Position numbers and translations under genes: made by a program. Positions 52,950 through 61,608 of a DNA stretch of 64,000 nucleotides are shown here, in pieces. The notes under the pieces are model-generated. The model saw only the letters and a program-made list of their open reading frames with translations. It made no database searches and was not told the origin of the DNA. The stretch spans positions 75,628 through 139,627 of the forward strand of contig NZ_LMSB01000012.1 in the NCBI RefSeq assembly GCF_001428005.1. Reading direction: 5' to 3'. Source of the DNA: Arthrobacter sp. Soil736. GTDB lineage: Bacteria; Actinomycetota; Actinomycetes; Actinomycetales; Micrococcaceae. The first letter of the stretch is position 1. Each line of letters begins with the position of its first letter.

Positions 52950-52967
52950 GTTCAACGATTCAGCAAT
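52950..52967. promoter_or_regulatory. Operator-like half-site before the second gntR
   Basis: GTTCAACGATTCAGCAAT, 35 bp before the gntR start, resembles the sequence TTGTTCAACGATCCGACAAT at 55,071-55,090, with 14 of 18 aligned bases equal. It could allow autoregulation. Weaker than the other two sites. Confidence 0.35.
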
Positions 52968-53001
52968 CGGATTGTGGTGAAGCTCGTGTAAATTCGGAGT
53001 T

Positions 53002-53736
53002 ATGGCATCTGTGAACCCGAACGCCGGGAATTCCCGCTTCCACGAACCTGCGGCTGTTCCTCAGGGCGGATCGGCATCGCCGGGCGGAACATCCCGGCTG
53101 CGCGTGGCGGTTCCGTCAGTGGCGACCCGCGTCGCCACTGAGCTGCGCCTCCAGATCGCGGAAGGCGCCCTGCTGCCAGGAACGAAGCTCAAGGAGGAGG
53201 CCCTTTCCGAAGAGCTCGGCGTTTCCCGCAACACCGTGCGCGAGGCGTTTGCCGAACTTGCCAGCGAGCGTCTTGTTGTCCGTCAGCCCAACCGCGGTGT
53301 CTTCGTGGCCAGCCTGGGCGCCAACGACATACATGACGTCTACACCGTGCGGCGGGCCATCGAGGTCAGCGCCGTCCGCGGCGGCGGCAGCCCGGAAAGC
53401 ATCGCGTCCGTGCGGGCGGCCGTCGAGGAAGGAAAGCGCGCAGCCGCAGCGGGGGACAGCGAAGGCCTCGGCAGCGCCAACCAGCATTTCCACGGCGCCC
53501 TCGTGGCTATGGCGTCCAGCGAGCGCCTAAACACCATCATGTCGCAGGTGCTCGCCGAGATGAGGCTTTTCTTCCACAAGGCATCTGTCGACGGCGGCTT
53601 CTACCAGGACTATCTGGAAGAGAACGAACAGATCTGCAAAGCCCTCGAAGCCGGCGACACCGAACTGGCTGCCGAACGCCTGCTGTCCTACCTCGACAGG
53701 TCAGAAGAGCACCAAACCGCGGTTCACACCTCCTAG
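53002..53736 (+). CDS. GntR/FadR-type regulator
   Basis: A 244-aa regulator: low-complexity N-terminal tail (1-30), winged helix (SEELGVSRNTVREAFAELASERLVVRQPNRGVF) and full FCD domain ending LLSYLDRSEEHQTAVHTS. It is a close paralogue of the truncated regulator at 32,130 and shows the C-terminus that one lacks. Its TAG stop is made of the IS630 target TA and the first IS base; without the IS the stop would also be TAG. It probably controls the MHS-DUF1445 operon beyond the IS. Confidence 0.92.
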   Translation: MASVNPNAGNSRFHEPAAVPQGGSASPGGTSRLRVAVPSVATRVATELRLQIAEGALLPGTKLKEEALSEELGVSRNTVREAFAELASERLVVRQPNRGVFVASLGANDIHDVYTVRRAIEVSAVRGGGSPESIASVRAAVEEGKRAAAAGDSEGLGSANQHFHGALVAMASSERLNTIMSQVLAEMRLFFHKASVDGGFYQDYLEENEQICKALEAGDTELAAERLLSYLDRSEEHQTAVHTS

Positions 53737-54847
53737 TGGTGTGTCTCAGTTTTGGTTGATGGATTCGAGGGCGACGCGGCCGCGGGCTACTTTTTTGAGG
53801 ATTGAGTCTGCGGTCGCGGTCCAGACCAGGGGTTTGGGTTCGGTGTTGTGAACGGACCGAGTGGAACGCTCCACGGCGCAGGGCCTTGTCCGTCAGCTCC
53901 CGGAACCAGCGCTCGACGAGGTTCAGCCACGAGGACGAGGTCGGGGTGAAATGCAGCTGGAACCGGGGATTTTTCGCCAGCCACGCCTTCACGTCCGGGT
54001 GCTTGTGGGTGGCGTAGTTGTCCAGGATCAGGTGGACACCCAGGCCCTGCGGGACTTCCTTGTTAATGGTTTTCAGGAACACCAGGAATTCCTCGTGCCG
54101 GTGCTTGGGCAGGCAGGAACCGATGACTTTCCCGGTCGCCACGTCCAAGGCCGCGAACAAGGTCGTCGTGCCGTTGCGTTTGTAGTCATGCGTCATCGTT
54201 TCCGCCCGGCCCTTCTTCATCGGCAGAGACGGCTGGGTGCGGTCCAACGCCTGGATGGACGACTTCTCATCCATGCACAGCACGATCGCCTTCTCCGGCG
54301 GGTTCAGATACAGGCCGACGACATCAATGAGTTTTTCCTCAAACCGCGGATCGTTGGAGAGCTTGAACGCATCCACCCGATGCGGCTTCAAGCCCCTGGC
54401 CGCCCAGATCCGCTGCACCTGCGCCGGGGACACCCCGACCTTCGCGGCCATCGTCCGCACCGACCAGTGCGTCTGCCCTTCGGGCCTGAAATTGCGGGTC
54501 AGATCAACGATCTCATCGATCGTGGACTGCGGAATGACCGGCTTCCGGCCCCGCCCGGCACGCACCTCGCCCAGGTGGGCCAGGCCTTCTGCCTCGAACC
54601 GGGCCCGCCAGGACCGCACCGTCGCCGGGCTCGTCCCGGCGACCCGGGCAATCCACTCGCTCGCCAGCCCCTCGGAGGCCATCAGCAACACCTGGGCACG
54701 CTGCACCTCCCGGTGCGACGCCGTCCGGGACTTCGAAAGCGCCTCCAACAGAGCGCGCTGAGAATCAGAGACCACCAAAGCAGGAGCAACATTCGCCATA
54801 CCACAAGCTTAACAAGCAAATTACTAACTATTTTGTAGACACACCAC
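53736..54847 (-). mobile_element. IS630-family insertion sequence
   Basis: An 1112-bp element with 11-bp terminal inverted repeats (GTGGTGTGTCT at the left, its complement at the right), flanked on both sides by the TA dinucleotide expected for IS630 (53,734-53,735 and 54,848-54,849). It carries one transposase gene on the reverse strand and separates gntR from the transporter gene that it presumably regulates. Confidence 0.9.
53746..54799 (-). pseudogene. IS630 transposase, frameshifted near the C-terminus
   Basis: A two-part protein: an N-terminal helix-turn-helix (ASEWIARVAGTSPATVRSWRARFEAEG) and a DDE domain with IVLCMDEKSSIQALD, LDNYATHKHPDVKAWL and SSWLNLVERWFREL (Asp, Asp, Glu). After RRGAFHSV, near 53,860, the frame changes; the proper C-terminus (HNTEPKPLVWTATADSILKK ... 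ALESINQN) is in another frame, with roughly 15 residues missing. The catalytic core is intact but the tail is not, so activity is doubtful. Confidence 0.8.
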
Positions 54848-54849
54848 TA

Positions 54850-55244
54850 GCAGGAATTGCGGCGTTGCCCGGCGCCGCTACTTCAGGAACTTCCCTGACT
54901 GTCCAGGGGCTGGCCGCCGGCATCCTCTGCGCGATGTCCCTCCATGCGCGCCCGGGACCAGCCCCTGATCCCGCCTGTCCGCGCCGGGTTCCTCCCTGCC
55001 CGCGCGGCAAATGTTCGACGAACCTTGACGGTGTGACCTGCGTCGCGTAAATTGTTCAACAAGAATGAATTGTTCAACGATCCGACAATTCAACACAACG
55101 CTAGGTTTCCGGCCACGCTGGCGGCAAGCCTCACACAAACTGCCTCTGTGCCCCACCTGTCATCGTCGCAGGCCCGGACAAACAAGCAGCAAGCATCATC
55201 CGTCGCACCAGCCGATGAATTCCACACTCTTCATGGAGGAAAAA
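54850..55244. promoter_or_regulatory. Promoter region of the MHS-DUF1445 operon
   Basis: No gene is found in these 395 bases. An AT-rich cluster of repeats at 55,050-55,091 is the likely operator and promoter zone, and CATGGAGG at the right end is the ribosome site. An open frame starting at the ATG at 55,065 is just the extension of the transporter gene and has no ribosome site of its own. Confidence 0.5.
55050..55091. promoter_or_regulatory. Candidate GntR operator cluster
   Basis: AATTGTTCAACAA (55,050-55,062) is followed by GAATTGT-N11-ACAATTC (55,067-55,091), a perfect 7-bp inverted repeat whose centre contains GATCCGACAAT. The same AATTGTTCAACAA and GATCCAACAAT motifs occur before pxpA at 32,798-32,829. 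Both loci have a paralogous GntR regulator. Confidence 0.65.
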
Positions 55245-56606
55245 ATGGCCAACCAACCCGTAGTGGCCTCCGGGACCCAGGCACCCTCTGTAGGGCGCAA
55301 GGGCATGTACAAGGCATTCGCCGCCAGCCTGACAGGCACTGCTCTTGAGTTCTATGACTTCGCCGTCTACTCCGCCGCCGCGGCGATCGTGTTCCCGCTC
55401 ATCTTCTTCCCGGCCTCGGACCCGGTGACGGGCACCCTGCTCGCCTTCTCGACGTACGCCGTGGGATACATTTCCCGCCCGGTCGGCGGCATTATCTTCG
55501 GCCGGCTCGGGGATGAGATCGGCCGCAAGAAGATCCTGGTAATCACGCTGATGCTGATCGGCGTCGCGACCTTCCTCATCGGCCTGCTGCCCACTTATGG
55601 CAACATCGGCATCCTCGCACCGGCCATCCTTGTGTTCCTGCGGTTCGCACAGGGCGTGGGCGTCGGCGGCGAATGGGGCGGCGCGGTTCTGCTCTCCAGC
55701 GAATTCGGTGACCCGAACCGCCGCGGCTTCTGGGCGTCGGCGGCGCAGATCGGCCCGCCCGCCGGCAACCTGATGGCCAACGGTGCGCTTGCCGTGCTGA
55801 CGCTGGCCCTGTCGGAGGAAGCATTCCTCGATTACGGCTGGAGAATTGCGTTCCTGATCTCAGCCCTGCTGGTAGCTTTCGGCCTCTGGATCCGACTCAA
55901 GCTCGAAGACACCCCCATCTTCAAGGCCATGGAGGCCAGGGGAGACAAGCCCAAGGCCCCGATTAGGGAAGTCCTCACCACCCAACGCCGTCCCCTCCTG
56001 GCCGCCATGCTCAGCCGGATCGGCCCGGACGTCACCTACGCCCTTTGCACAGTTTTTACACTCACCTACGGCATTCAGCAGCTTGGCTTCGACCGCGGCC
56101 AGGTGCTCGTGGCCGTACTCATCGGTTCGGCACTCCAGCTCTTCACCATGCCGCTCGCCGGCCACATCTCTGACCGCATCAACCGCCGGCTCGTCTACGG
56201 CATCGCCGCTGCGGCGGCCGCGGTGTGGGGGTTCCTGTTCTTCATCGTCCTCGAAGGACGTTCGCCGGTCATGCTGATCGTGGGCACGGTCCTGGGCCTG
56301 CTCTGCCACTCCTTCATGTACGGGCCGCAGGCAGCCTTCGTTGTTGAGCAGTTCTCGCCGCGGCTCCGGTCTACCGGCAGCTCGCTGGCCTACACCTTCG
56401 CGGGAATCATCGGCGGCGCCATCGCGCCGTTCATGTTCACCCTGCTGCAGAGCACCTTCCACAGCTGGGTCCCGGTCGCAATCTACCTCAGCGTCGCGTG
56501 CCTGCTGACCCTGGTCGGCCTCGCGCTCGGCAGGGACTCCAATGTCGCCGAGGACGAGGAATACCTGCAGGCCCCCGGTGAACTCGTGGAGAGCGGCACG
56601 CGATGA
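55245..56606 (+). CDS. MHS-family MFS transporter, paralogue of the pxp transporter
   Basis: A 453-aa twelve-helix symporter very similar to the protein at 33,698: [101 protein letters not shown] at 55,245 follows GGAGG. It ends 4 bp inside the DUF1445 gene, so the two are co-translated and the substrate is probably the hydro-lyase's. Confidence 0.9.
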   Translation: MANQPVVASGTQAPSVGRKGMYKAFAASLTGTALEFYDFAVYSAAAAIVFPLIFFPASDPVTGTLLAFSTYAVGYISRPVGGIIFGRLGDEIGRKKILVITLMLIGVATFLIGLLPTYGNIGILAPAILVFLRFAQGVGVGGEWGGAVLLSSEFGDPNRRGFWASAAQIGPPAGNLMANGALAVLTLALSEEAFLDYGWRIAFLISALLVAFGLWIRLKLEDTPIFKAMEARGDKPKAPIREVLTTQRRPLLAAMLSRIGPDVTYALCTVFTLTYGIQQLGFDRGQVLVAVLIGSALQLFTMPLAGHISDRINRRLVYGIAAAAAAVWGFLFFIVLEGRSPVMLIVGTVLGLLCHSFMYGPQAAFVVEQFSPRLRSTGSSLAYTFAGIIGGAIAPFMFTLLQSTFHSWVPVAIYLSVACLLTLVGLALGRDSNVAEDEEYLQAPGELVESGTR

Positions 56607-57403
56607 ACCGGCCGAACTCCCTTGTGGCACCGTCCGAAGCGCGCCGGCAGTTCCGCAACGGCCTCGTCGTACCCACATCCGGATGGAGCGACGGCTTCAC
56701 CCAGGCGAACCTCATCGCAGTGCCCGCCGACTACGCCGAGGAATTCATCGAGTTCTGCCGGCTCAACCCAAAGGCCTGCCCCGTCATCGACATCATCCCC
56801 GCGGGCAGCTACGAAAGTGCCCTGGCGGCCGGCTCTGATATCCGCAGCGACATTCCTGCGTACCGCCTGTGGAAGGACGGCGTCCTCGCCGACGAAGTCC
56901 CTAACGTTGCGTCGTTCTGGCGCGACGACATGGTGGCCGTGCTCATTGGCTGCAGCTTCACATTTGAGGCCGCACTTGCCAGCGAGGGCATCCCGCTTCG
57001 CCACACCGAAACCGGCCGCAACGTTCCCATGTACCGGACAAATGTGGAATGCACCCCTGCGGGACGCATTCACGGCCCCATGGTTGTCTCCATGCGCCCG
57101 ATGCCGGCCGAGATGGTCGAGACGGCCATCAGGGTCACCTCACAGGTGCCGAAGGTCCACGGCGCCCCGGTTCATGTCGGAACACCCGAGGAATTGGGTA
57201 TCGCCGACATCAACCGCCCCGACTTCGGAGATGCCGTGGAGATCCGGCCGGGGGAAGTGCCCGTTTTCTGGGCCTGCGGCGTGACACCTCAGAGCGCAGT
57301 GATGGCGTCCCGGCCCCCGTTCGCGATCAGCCATGCGCCCGGGCACATGTTCATCACTGATGTTCCCGAAAGCAGCTACCGGGAATCAGCGGGAGATGAA
57401 TAG
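56603..57403 (+). CDS. DUF1445 putative hydro-lyase (YcsI/D-glutamate cyclase-like)
   Basis: A 266-aa protein of the DUF1445 family. [64 protein letters not shown] and [29 protein letters not shown] are typical blocks. In Bacillus the homologue YcsI is encoded in the operon with YcsF and KipI/KipA (PxpA/B/C), and the vertebrate relative acts as D-glutamate cyclase, forming 5-oxo-D-proline. A role in 5-oxoproline or D-glutamate handling is therefore plausible. ATGA overlap with the transporter. Confidence 0.88.
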   Translation: MNRPNSLVAPSEARRQFRNGLVVPTSGWSDGFTQANLIAVPADYAEEFIEFCRLNPKACPVIDIIPAGSYESALAAGSDIRSDIPAYRLWKDGVLADEVPNVASFWRDDMVAVLIGCSFTFEAALASEGIPLRHTETGRNVPMYRTNVECTPAGRIHGPMVVSMRPMPAEMVETAIRVTSQVPKVHGAPVHVGTPEELGIADINRPDFGDAVEIRPGEVPVFWACGVTPQSAVMASRPPFAISHAPGHMFITDVPESSYRESAGDE

Positions 57404-57406
57404 CCA

Positions 57407-57628
57407 GTGAAAAAGAGGATTCCGGCGGCCGAGCGGATGGCCCAAGGAGTAGTCAGGGCATCGGGGCCACGGCAGCAAGCCACCGGCACGCACTGCGAAC
57501 TGTCAGGGGTCTGGCAGGGCCCCGCGGGAGTGCACATAGCGTTACACGAGGGCCAGCTCTTCCCGGGTGACTCCGGCCGGCCCTGCCTGTGGACACGCAT
57601 CGGCTTCCTGGAGCCCAACGAAATCTGA
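57407..57628 (+). CDS. Hypothetical small protein
   Basis: A 73-aa frame from a GTG 3 bp after the DUF1445 stop (KKRIPAAERMAQGVVRASG ... GDSGRPCLWTRIGFLEPNEI), ending just before the strong terminator at 57,637. Position suggests that it is the third gene of the operon. No family, membrane helix or motif recognised. It might be chance, but the tight spacing is against that. Confidence 0.45.
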   Translation: MKKRIPAAERMAQGVVRASGPRQQATGTHCELSGVWQGPAGVHIALHEGQLFPGDSGRPCLWTRIGFLEPNEI

Positions 57629-57636
57629 TCGCACAA

Positions 57637-57677
57637 ATGCACGGCCGGGCAGTGGCTACCACTGCCCGGCCGTGCAT
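57637..57677. terminator. Perfect 19-bp stem, bidirectional terminator
   Basis: Arms 57,637-57,655 and 57,659-57,677 are perfectly complementary (ATGCACGGCCGGGCAGTGG and its inverse) around a CTA loop. It lies between the convergent small gene and the DavB-like gene and should stop transcripts from both sides. The following TCGTTGTCC has only a few T residues. Confidence 0.85.
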
Positions 57678-57716
57678 CGTTGTCCCGTCCTGAGTTCGGT
57701 GCCGGACCGGCCTCGG

Positions 57717-59423
57717 TCAGGGGAGCCGCAGTGGCCTGAGCTCGTCGAACCGGTCACCTGGTCCGGGATTGCCGGGGCTGGTCTTGCCGCCAAGCTGCGT
57801 CATGACGCCCCAGACCGCATTGAGGCCGGTGGTGACGGCGCCGTCGGCCCAGCCGCCGGTCCAGGACACACCGTCTCCGGCCAGGTAGATCCCGCGGTGG
57901 GCCGCATCCATCCCGTCCTGCATGAAGTGCGTGTAGAGGCGCTCCTGGTACCGGTAATGGCCAGGCAGGTTGTCGCTGAAGGCGCCCATGAAGTTGGGGT
58001 CATCCTCCCAGGAGACCGTGATGGGGTCGCCGACGATGTGCGAGGCGATATCCACGGTGGGATAGATCTGCTTCAGCGAGTGCAGCATGAGCCGGACTCG
58101 CTCGTCGGCATCCAGCGGCAGCCACTTGAGCGCGTCGTCATTCCAGGTGTAGGACAGGCAGATCAGGGCGGGCTGGTCCGGGCCGTTGTCCAGCAGGTAG
58201 GTTCCGCGGGTGAGCCGGTCTGTGAGTGTGGTGCTCATGACCTGGCGCCCGGTAACCGGGTCGCGGTCCTTCCAGAACGGCCTGTCGACGACGACGAACG
58301 TCTTGGAGGACTGCATGTAGTGGCTGCGCTCGATCGCCGTCCAGAGCTTGTGGCTGAACAGGGATTCGTCCACGTCGATGCGCGCCGAAAGCAGCCAGCT
58401 CTGGCAGGTGGCAATGACGGCCTGGTACTGCCGCGACTGTCCCCATTTATCGGTGACGGTGATAGGTTCCGGGCTCACGCCCGGACCCGCCGGACTCCCG
58501 CCGCCAGCAGCGCGCCGGATGGCGGCGACGCCGGGCCGCGGGTGCCCGCCGTGGAGGGAGGCTAGGCTGGTGCCTTCCGGCCAGTGCGCCAGACCTGCCG
58601 GGGCATGGTTCCAGAGCCGTTCGGGCAGGAGCTGGGCCCCGCCGATGATCCGGTGCTGGTCGGCGTCGGCGTCGACATAAACGACGCGGAGGATCTCGAG
58701 GATGGAGTCCGGGAAGTTGGTGTCCCAGCCGCCGGTGCCGAACCCGACCTGGCCGAAGGCCTCGCGGTATTCGAAGGGCAGCGAGGAAAACGCCTTGGAG
58801 GTCGCCAGGTAGCCGGAGAATGACACATCGTCGAAGCGCGGCACCAGCTCATTCCAGAGCCTCTTGATGGTGCCCAGGTCACGGGTGCGGATGGCTTCCT
58901 GCATGGCGCTGAAGTGGGCGCGTTCCTCGAGGCAGTCGTCCCAGGCGCCGGAGACTTCCCGGAAGAACCCCGGCAGGTCTGCGGGCGTTTCGGCGTAGTG
59001 CGCCTTGCCACCCAGCTCGATCACGGTGCTGCCGGCCGCGGGGGTCAGCGGGTTGGGGAACGGCTGGGTTTCGATGCCGACGAGGTCCGCGTAGTGGAAG
59101 AACGAGGCACCGGTCTTCGGGAAGCGCATCCCGCCGAGGTCCGCCACCGGGCCGGACTGGCCCGGCTGGGTGCCGCCGCGCAGGCGTCCGCCGATCCGGG
59201 AGGACTCGTACACAACAGGCTTGAGTCCCATCTTCATGAGTTCGTAGGCAGCAACAAGGCCGGAGAGGCCGGCGCCCACAACGGCCACTTCCGTGCCGTA
59301 CATGTCGGCCGGGACGGAGCCGATTCCCGCGTCATGGGAGATGTAGTCGTCGTAGGGGAACGGGAAGTCGGGGATGAGCATGCTCAGGTTTGCAGTCGGC
59401 GTGCTGGTGGCTGCGATGGTCAC
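57717..59423 (-). CDS. davB: Flavin amine oxidase, L-lysine 2-monooxygenase-like
   Basis: A 568-aa FAD enzyme. DFPFPYDDYISHDAGIGSVPA, then the Rossmann motif VAVVGAGLSGLVAAYELMKMG, PVVYESSRIGGRLRGG, LGGMRFP, QVGFGTGGWDTNFP, MQSSKTFVVVDRPFWKDRDP and GIYLAGDGVSWTGGWADGAV agree block by block with Pseudomonas lysine 2-monooxygenase (DavB) as I remember it. The reaction is lysine + O2 to 5-aminopentanamide + CO2. A related amino-acid substrate (for example tryptophan) cannot be excluded. A Gly/Pro-rich insert near residue 305 is extra. Last gene of the four-gene operon, 8 bp after davA. Confidence 0.85.
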   Translation of the reverse strand: MTIAATSTPTANLSMLIPDFPFPYDDYISHDAGIGSVPADMYGTEVAVVGAGLSGLVAAYELMKMGLKPVVYESSRIGGRLRGGTQPGQSGPVADLGGMRFPKTGASFFHYADLVGIETQPFPNPLTPAAGSTVIELGGKAHYAETPADLPGFFREVSGAWDDCLEERAHFSAMQEAIRTRDLGTIKRLWNELVPRFDDVSFSGYLATSKAFSSLPFEYREAFGQVGFGTGGWDTNFPDSILEILRVVYVDADADQHRIIGGAQLLPERLWNHAPAGLAHWPEGTSLASLHGGHPRPGVAAIRRAAGGGSPAGPGVSPEPITVTDKWGQSRQYQAVIATCQSWLLSARIDVDESLFSHKLWTAIERSHYMQSSKTFVVVDRPFWKDRDPVTGRQVMSTTLTDRLTRGTYLLDNGPDQPALICLSYTWNDDALKWLPLDADERVRLMLHSLKQIYPTVDIASHIVGDPITVSWEDDPNFMGAFSDNLPGHYRYQERLYTHFMQDGMDAAHRGIYLAGDGVSWTGGWADGAVTTGLNAVWGVMTQLGGKTSPGNPGPGDRFDELRPLRLP

Positions 59424-59431
59424 GGGCGTCC

Positions 59432-60244
59432 TTACTGGGGGTGGGCGCTGGCTGCGCTGTGGATGAAGCGGGAAAGGTAGTCGGTGTCCAGCCGGGCCTG
59501 GCGAAGGGTGGACACCGCAATGTCCGCGACGATGAGCGCGGAGTCGTCACCGGCCGCCGCAAGCCGGCGCCCGTACGGATCGGCGATGGTGCTCAGGCCG
59601 GCGAAATGCGGGCCGGCGTGGTTGGCGTACGCAATGAACAGCTGGCTTTCCAGGGCGCGGGTGGGCACCACCATCGCCGGAATCAGCCGGGTATCGAAGG
59701 GGTGGGCATCGGACTGGCCGCCCTCACGCAGCGGGACCGCCGTCGGAATGCAGAGCAGTTCCGCGCCGGCGAGCGCAGCGGCGCGGGCAAACTCGGGAAA
59801 CTCGATGTCGAAGCAGATGCCGAGGGCAACGTTGATGCCGTTGAAGCGGACGACGGCGGGCGGCGCCCCGCCGGCGTCGAACGCCTCTTTTTCGGCGGCC
59901 CCGAACAGGTGCTGCTTGCGGTAGCGGGTCAGCTCGGCGCCGTCGCGGTCGAAGAAGGACGCCGAGATGTAGCGCCGGCCCCCGTCGTGCTCGACCGTGG
60001 AGCCCACGACCGCCAGGCCGGCGGACACGGCGATGTCGGCGAGCTGCCGCCGCTGGGCCGTCCCGTCGGTGCTGTGGACCAGGCTCGGCGCGTAACCGCA
60101 GACGAACAGCTCGGGGGTCACGAGGAGGTCTGCACCCTGCGCCTTGGCTTCCTGCGCGCGGGCGGCGAGCATGTTCAGGTTCTGCTGCGGTGAGTTGACC
60201 AGGCCGGTGGCCTGCAGGACGGCCACTTTGATCCGGCCGGTCAC
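59432..60244 (-). CDS. davA: Nitrilase-superfamily amidase, 5-aminopentanamidase-like
   Basis: A 270-aa carbon-nitrogen hydrolase with the full Glu-Lys-Cys triad: LLVTPELFVCGY (Glu), YRKQHLFG (Lys) and LGICFDIEFPE (Cys). Beside a DavB-like monooxygenase it most likely hydrolyses the amide formed by that enzyme (DavA: 5-aminopentanamide to 5-aminovalerate). GTG at 60,244 overlaps the M20 gene stop as GTGA, which sets the start; the in-frame extension upstream is antisense-like. Confidence 0.85.
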   Translation of the reverse strand: MTGRIKVAVLQATGLVNSPQQNLNMLAARAQEAKAQGADLLVTPELFVCGYAPSLVHSTDGTAQRRQLADIAVSAGLAVVGSTVEHDGGRRYISASFFDRDGAELTRYRKQHLFGAAEKEAFDAGGAPPAVVRFNGINVALGICFDIEFPEFARAAALAGAELLCIPTAVPLREGGQSDAHPFDTRLIPAMVVPTRALESQLFIAYANHAGPHFAGLSTIADPYGRRLAAAGDDSALIVADIAVSTLRQARLDTDYLSRFIHSAASAHPQ

Positions 60245-61608
60245 TTGGTGCCCTCCGGCCGGGCGCCGGCTTCGGGCGCCGCGGCACCGTCCAGGTCTCC
60301 GTTGCACAGCCGTTCCACCACGCGGGTTAGCATGTCCACGCCGGCGCAGGCGTCGTCGTCGTTCGTGTACTCACGCTCGTTGTGGGAGATGCCGTCCACG
60401 CTGGGGACGAACAGCATGACGGTGGGGACGACGTCCTTCATGTTGATGGAGTCGTGTCCGGCGAGCGTGAACACCTGACGGTGGCTGAGGCCCAGTTCGG
60501 CTGCGCATTCGGCGGCCAGGGCCACACCCGCGGGCTGGTAGGGGTTGATGCCCCAGGCGTGGGACTCGGCGACGTCGATGCTGACGTTGGCCTCCGCCTC
60601 GATGGCGGCGATGCCGGCGCGGAGCAGGGCCTTGGCGGAGGCCAGGATGTCCTCGTCGGCGGTCCGCAGGTCCATCACGAGCTCCACCCGGGACGGCACC
60701 ACGACGGGCGAGTTCGGGTAGACGGTCAGCTGGCCCACGGAGGTGTGCAGCACGGCGCCGCTGAAGTGGTCAGCGATTTCACGCAGCAGCACCACCAGCC
60801 GGGAGGCCCCGAGCAGCGCGTCCTTGCGGTCGGCGATGACGGTTGAACCCGTGTGGGCCTGTTCGCCGTGGACGGTCACGGTGTATTTCGCGGCGGCCCA
60901 GCAGGCGTGGACCAGGCCGATCGTGGTGCCGGAGTCCTCCATCGAACGGCCCTGTTCGATGTGGATCTCGGCGTAGGCGGCTGCCGTGGGACCGAAGCCG
61001 CTGCCGAGGTGCCCGATTTCCGTGAGGGCGTCGCGCACGCTGGTCCCGGCGGTGTCTGTGACGGCCAGCGCGACGTCGGCGGGGAGCTTTCCAGTGTAGA
61101 CCGAACTTCCCATCATGGACGGGGCGAAGCGGCAGCCTTCCTCGTTGAACCAGTCAACGACGGCGAGGTTGTATTTGGGCGCGGCGGGCGGGGTGCCGCC
61201 GTCGGGCGATTGGGAGGCTGCCCGGTCCGCCAGCCGGCGGCCGGCGTGAAGGGCAGCGGCGACGCCGTACGCGCCGTCGTACTTTCCGGCCGTCGGCTGG
61301 CTGTCCAGGTGCGAACCGACGAGAACGTAGGGTGCGCCCGGGTTCCATTCGATCAGCGCGAAGAGGTTGCCGATCCTGTCCGTCTCGGTGCGGAACCCGT
61401 ACTGGGCGGCGAGGGAGGTGAACCAGGCGCGTGCCTGTGCATCTGCCGGAGTGGCGGCCTGGCGGTCCACGCCGTGGCCGGGTGTTTCGCCGATCGCCGA
61501 GAGGCTGCGGAAGTCGCGGAGGAACGCCGCGGCGTCGCCTGCCGTTCCCGGCTGGCTGGTGGATTCGTGGGCCCGGGTGGTGGCGGGACGGGTTGCTGCG
61601 GCAGTCAT
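60241..61608 (-). CDS. M20-family N-carbamoyl-amino acid / allantoate amidohydrolase
   Basis: A 455-aa zinc hydrolase. Metal-binding blocks: [22 protein letters not shown] (His, Asp), [15 protein letters not shown] (Glu-Glu), [13 protein letters not shown] (His), and NDDDACAG region with HNEREYT (His) at the end. [19 protein letters not shown] is the dimerisation domain motif of carbamoylases. Substrates in this family are N-carbamoyl amino acids, allantoate or ureido acids. In a lysine-oxidation operon its job is unclear. ATG at 61,608 follows AAGGAGC; both ends overlap neighbours by 4 bp. Confidence 0.88.
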   Translation of the reverse strand: MTAAATRPATTRAHESTSQPGTAGDAAAFLRDFRSLSAIGETPGHGVDRQAATPADAQARAWFTSLAAQYGFRTETDRIGNLFALIEWNPGAPYVLVGSHLDSQPTAGKYDGAYGVAAALHAGRRLADRAASQSPDGGTPPAAPKYNLAVVDWFNEEGCRFAPSMMGSSVYTGKLPADVALAVTDTAGTSVRDALTEIGHLGSGFGPTAAAYAEIHIEQGRSMEDSGTTIGLVHACWAAAKYTVTVHGEQAHTGSTVIADRKDALLGASRLVVLLREIADHFSGAVLHTSVGQLTVYPNSPVVVPSRVELVMDLRTADEDILASAKALLRAGIAAIEAEANVSIDVAESHAWGINPYQPAGVALAAECAAELGLSHRQVFTLAGHDSINMKDVVPTVMLFVPSVDGISHNEREYTNDDDACAGVDMLTRVVERLCNGDLDGAAAPEAGARPEGTK

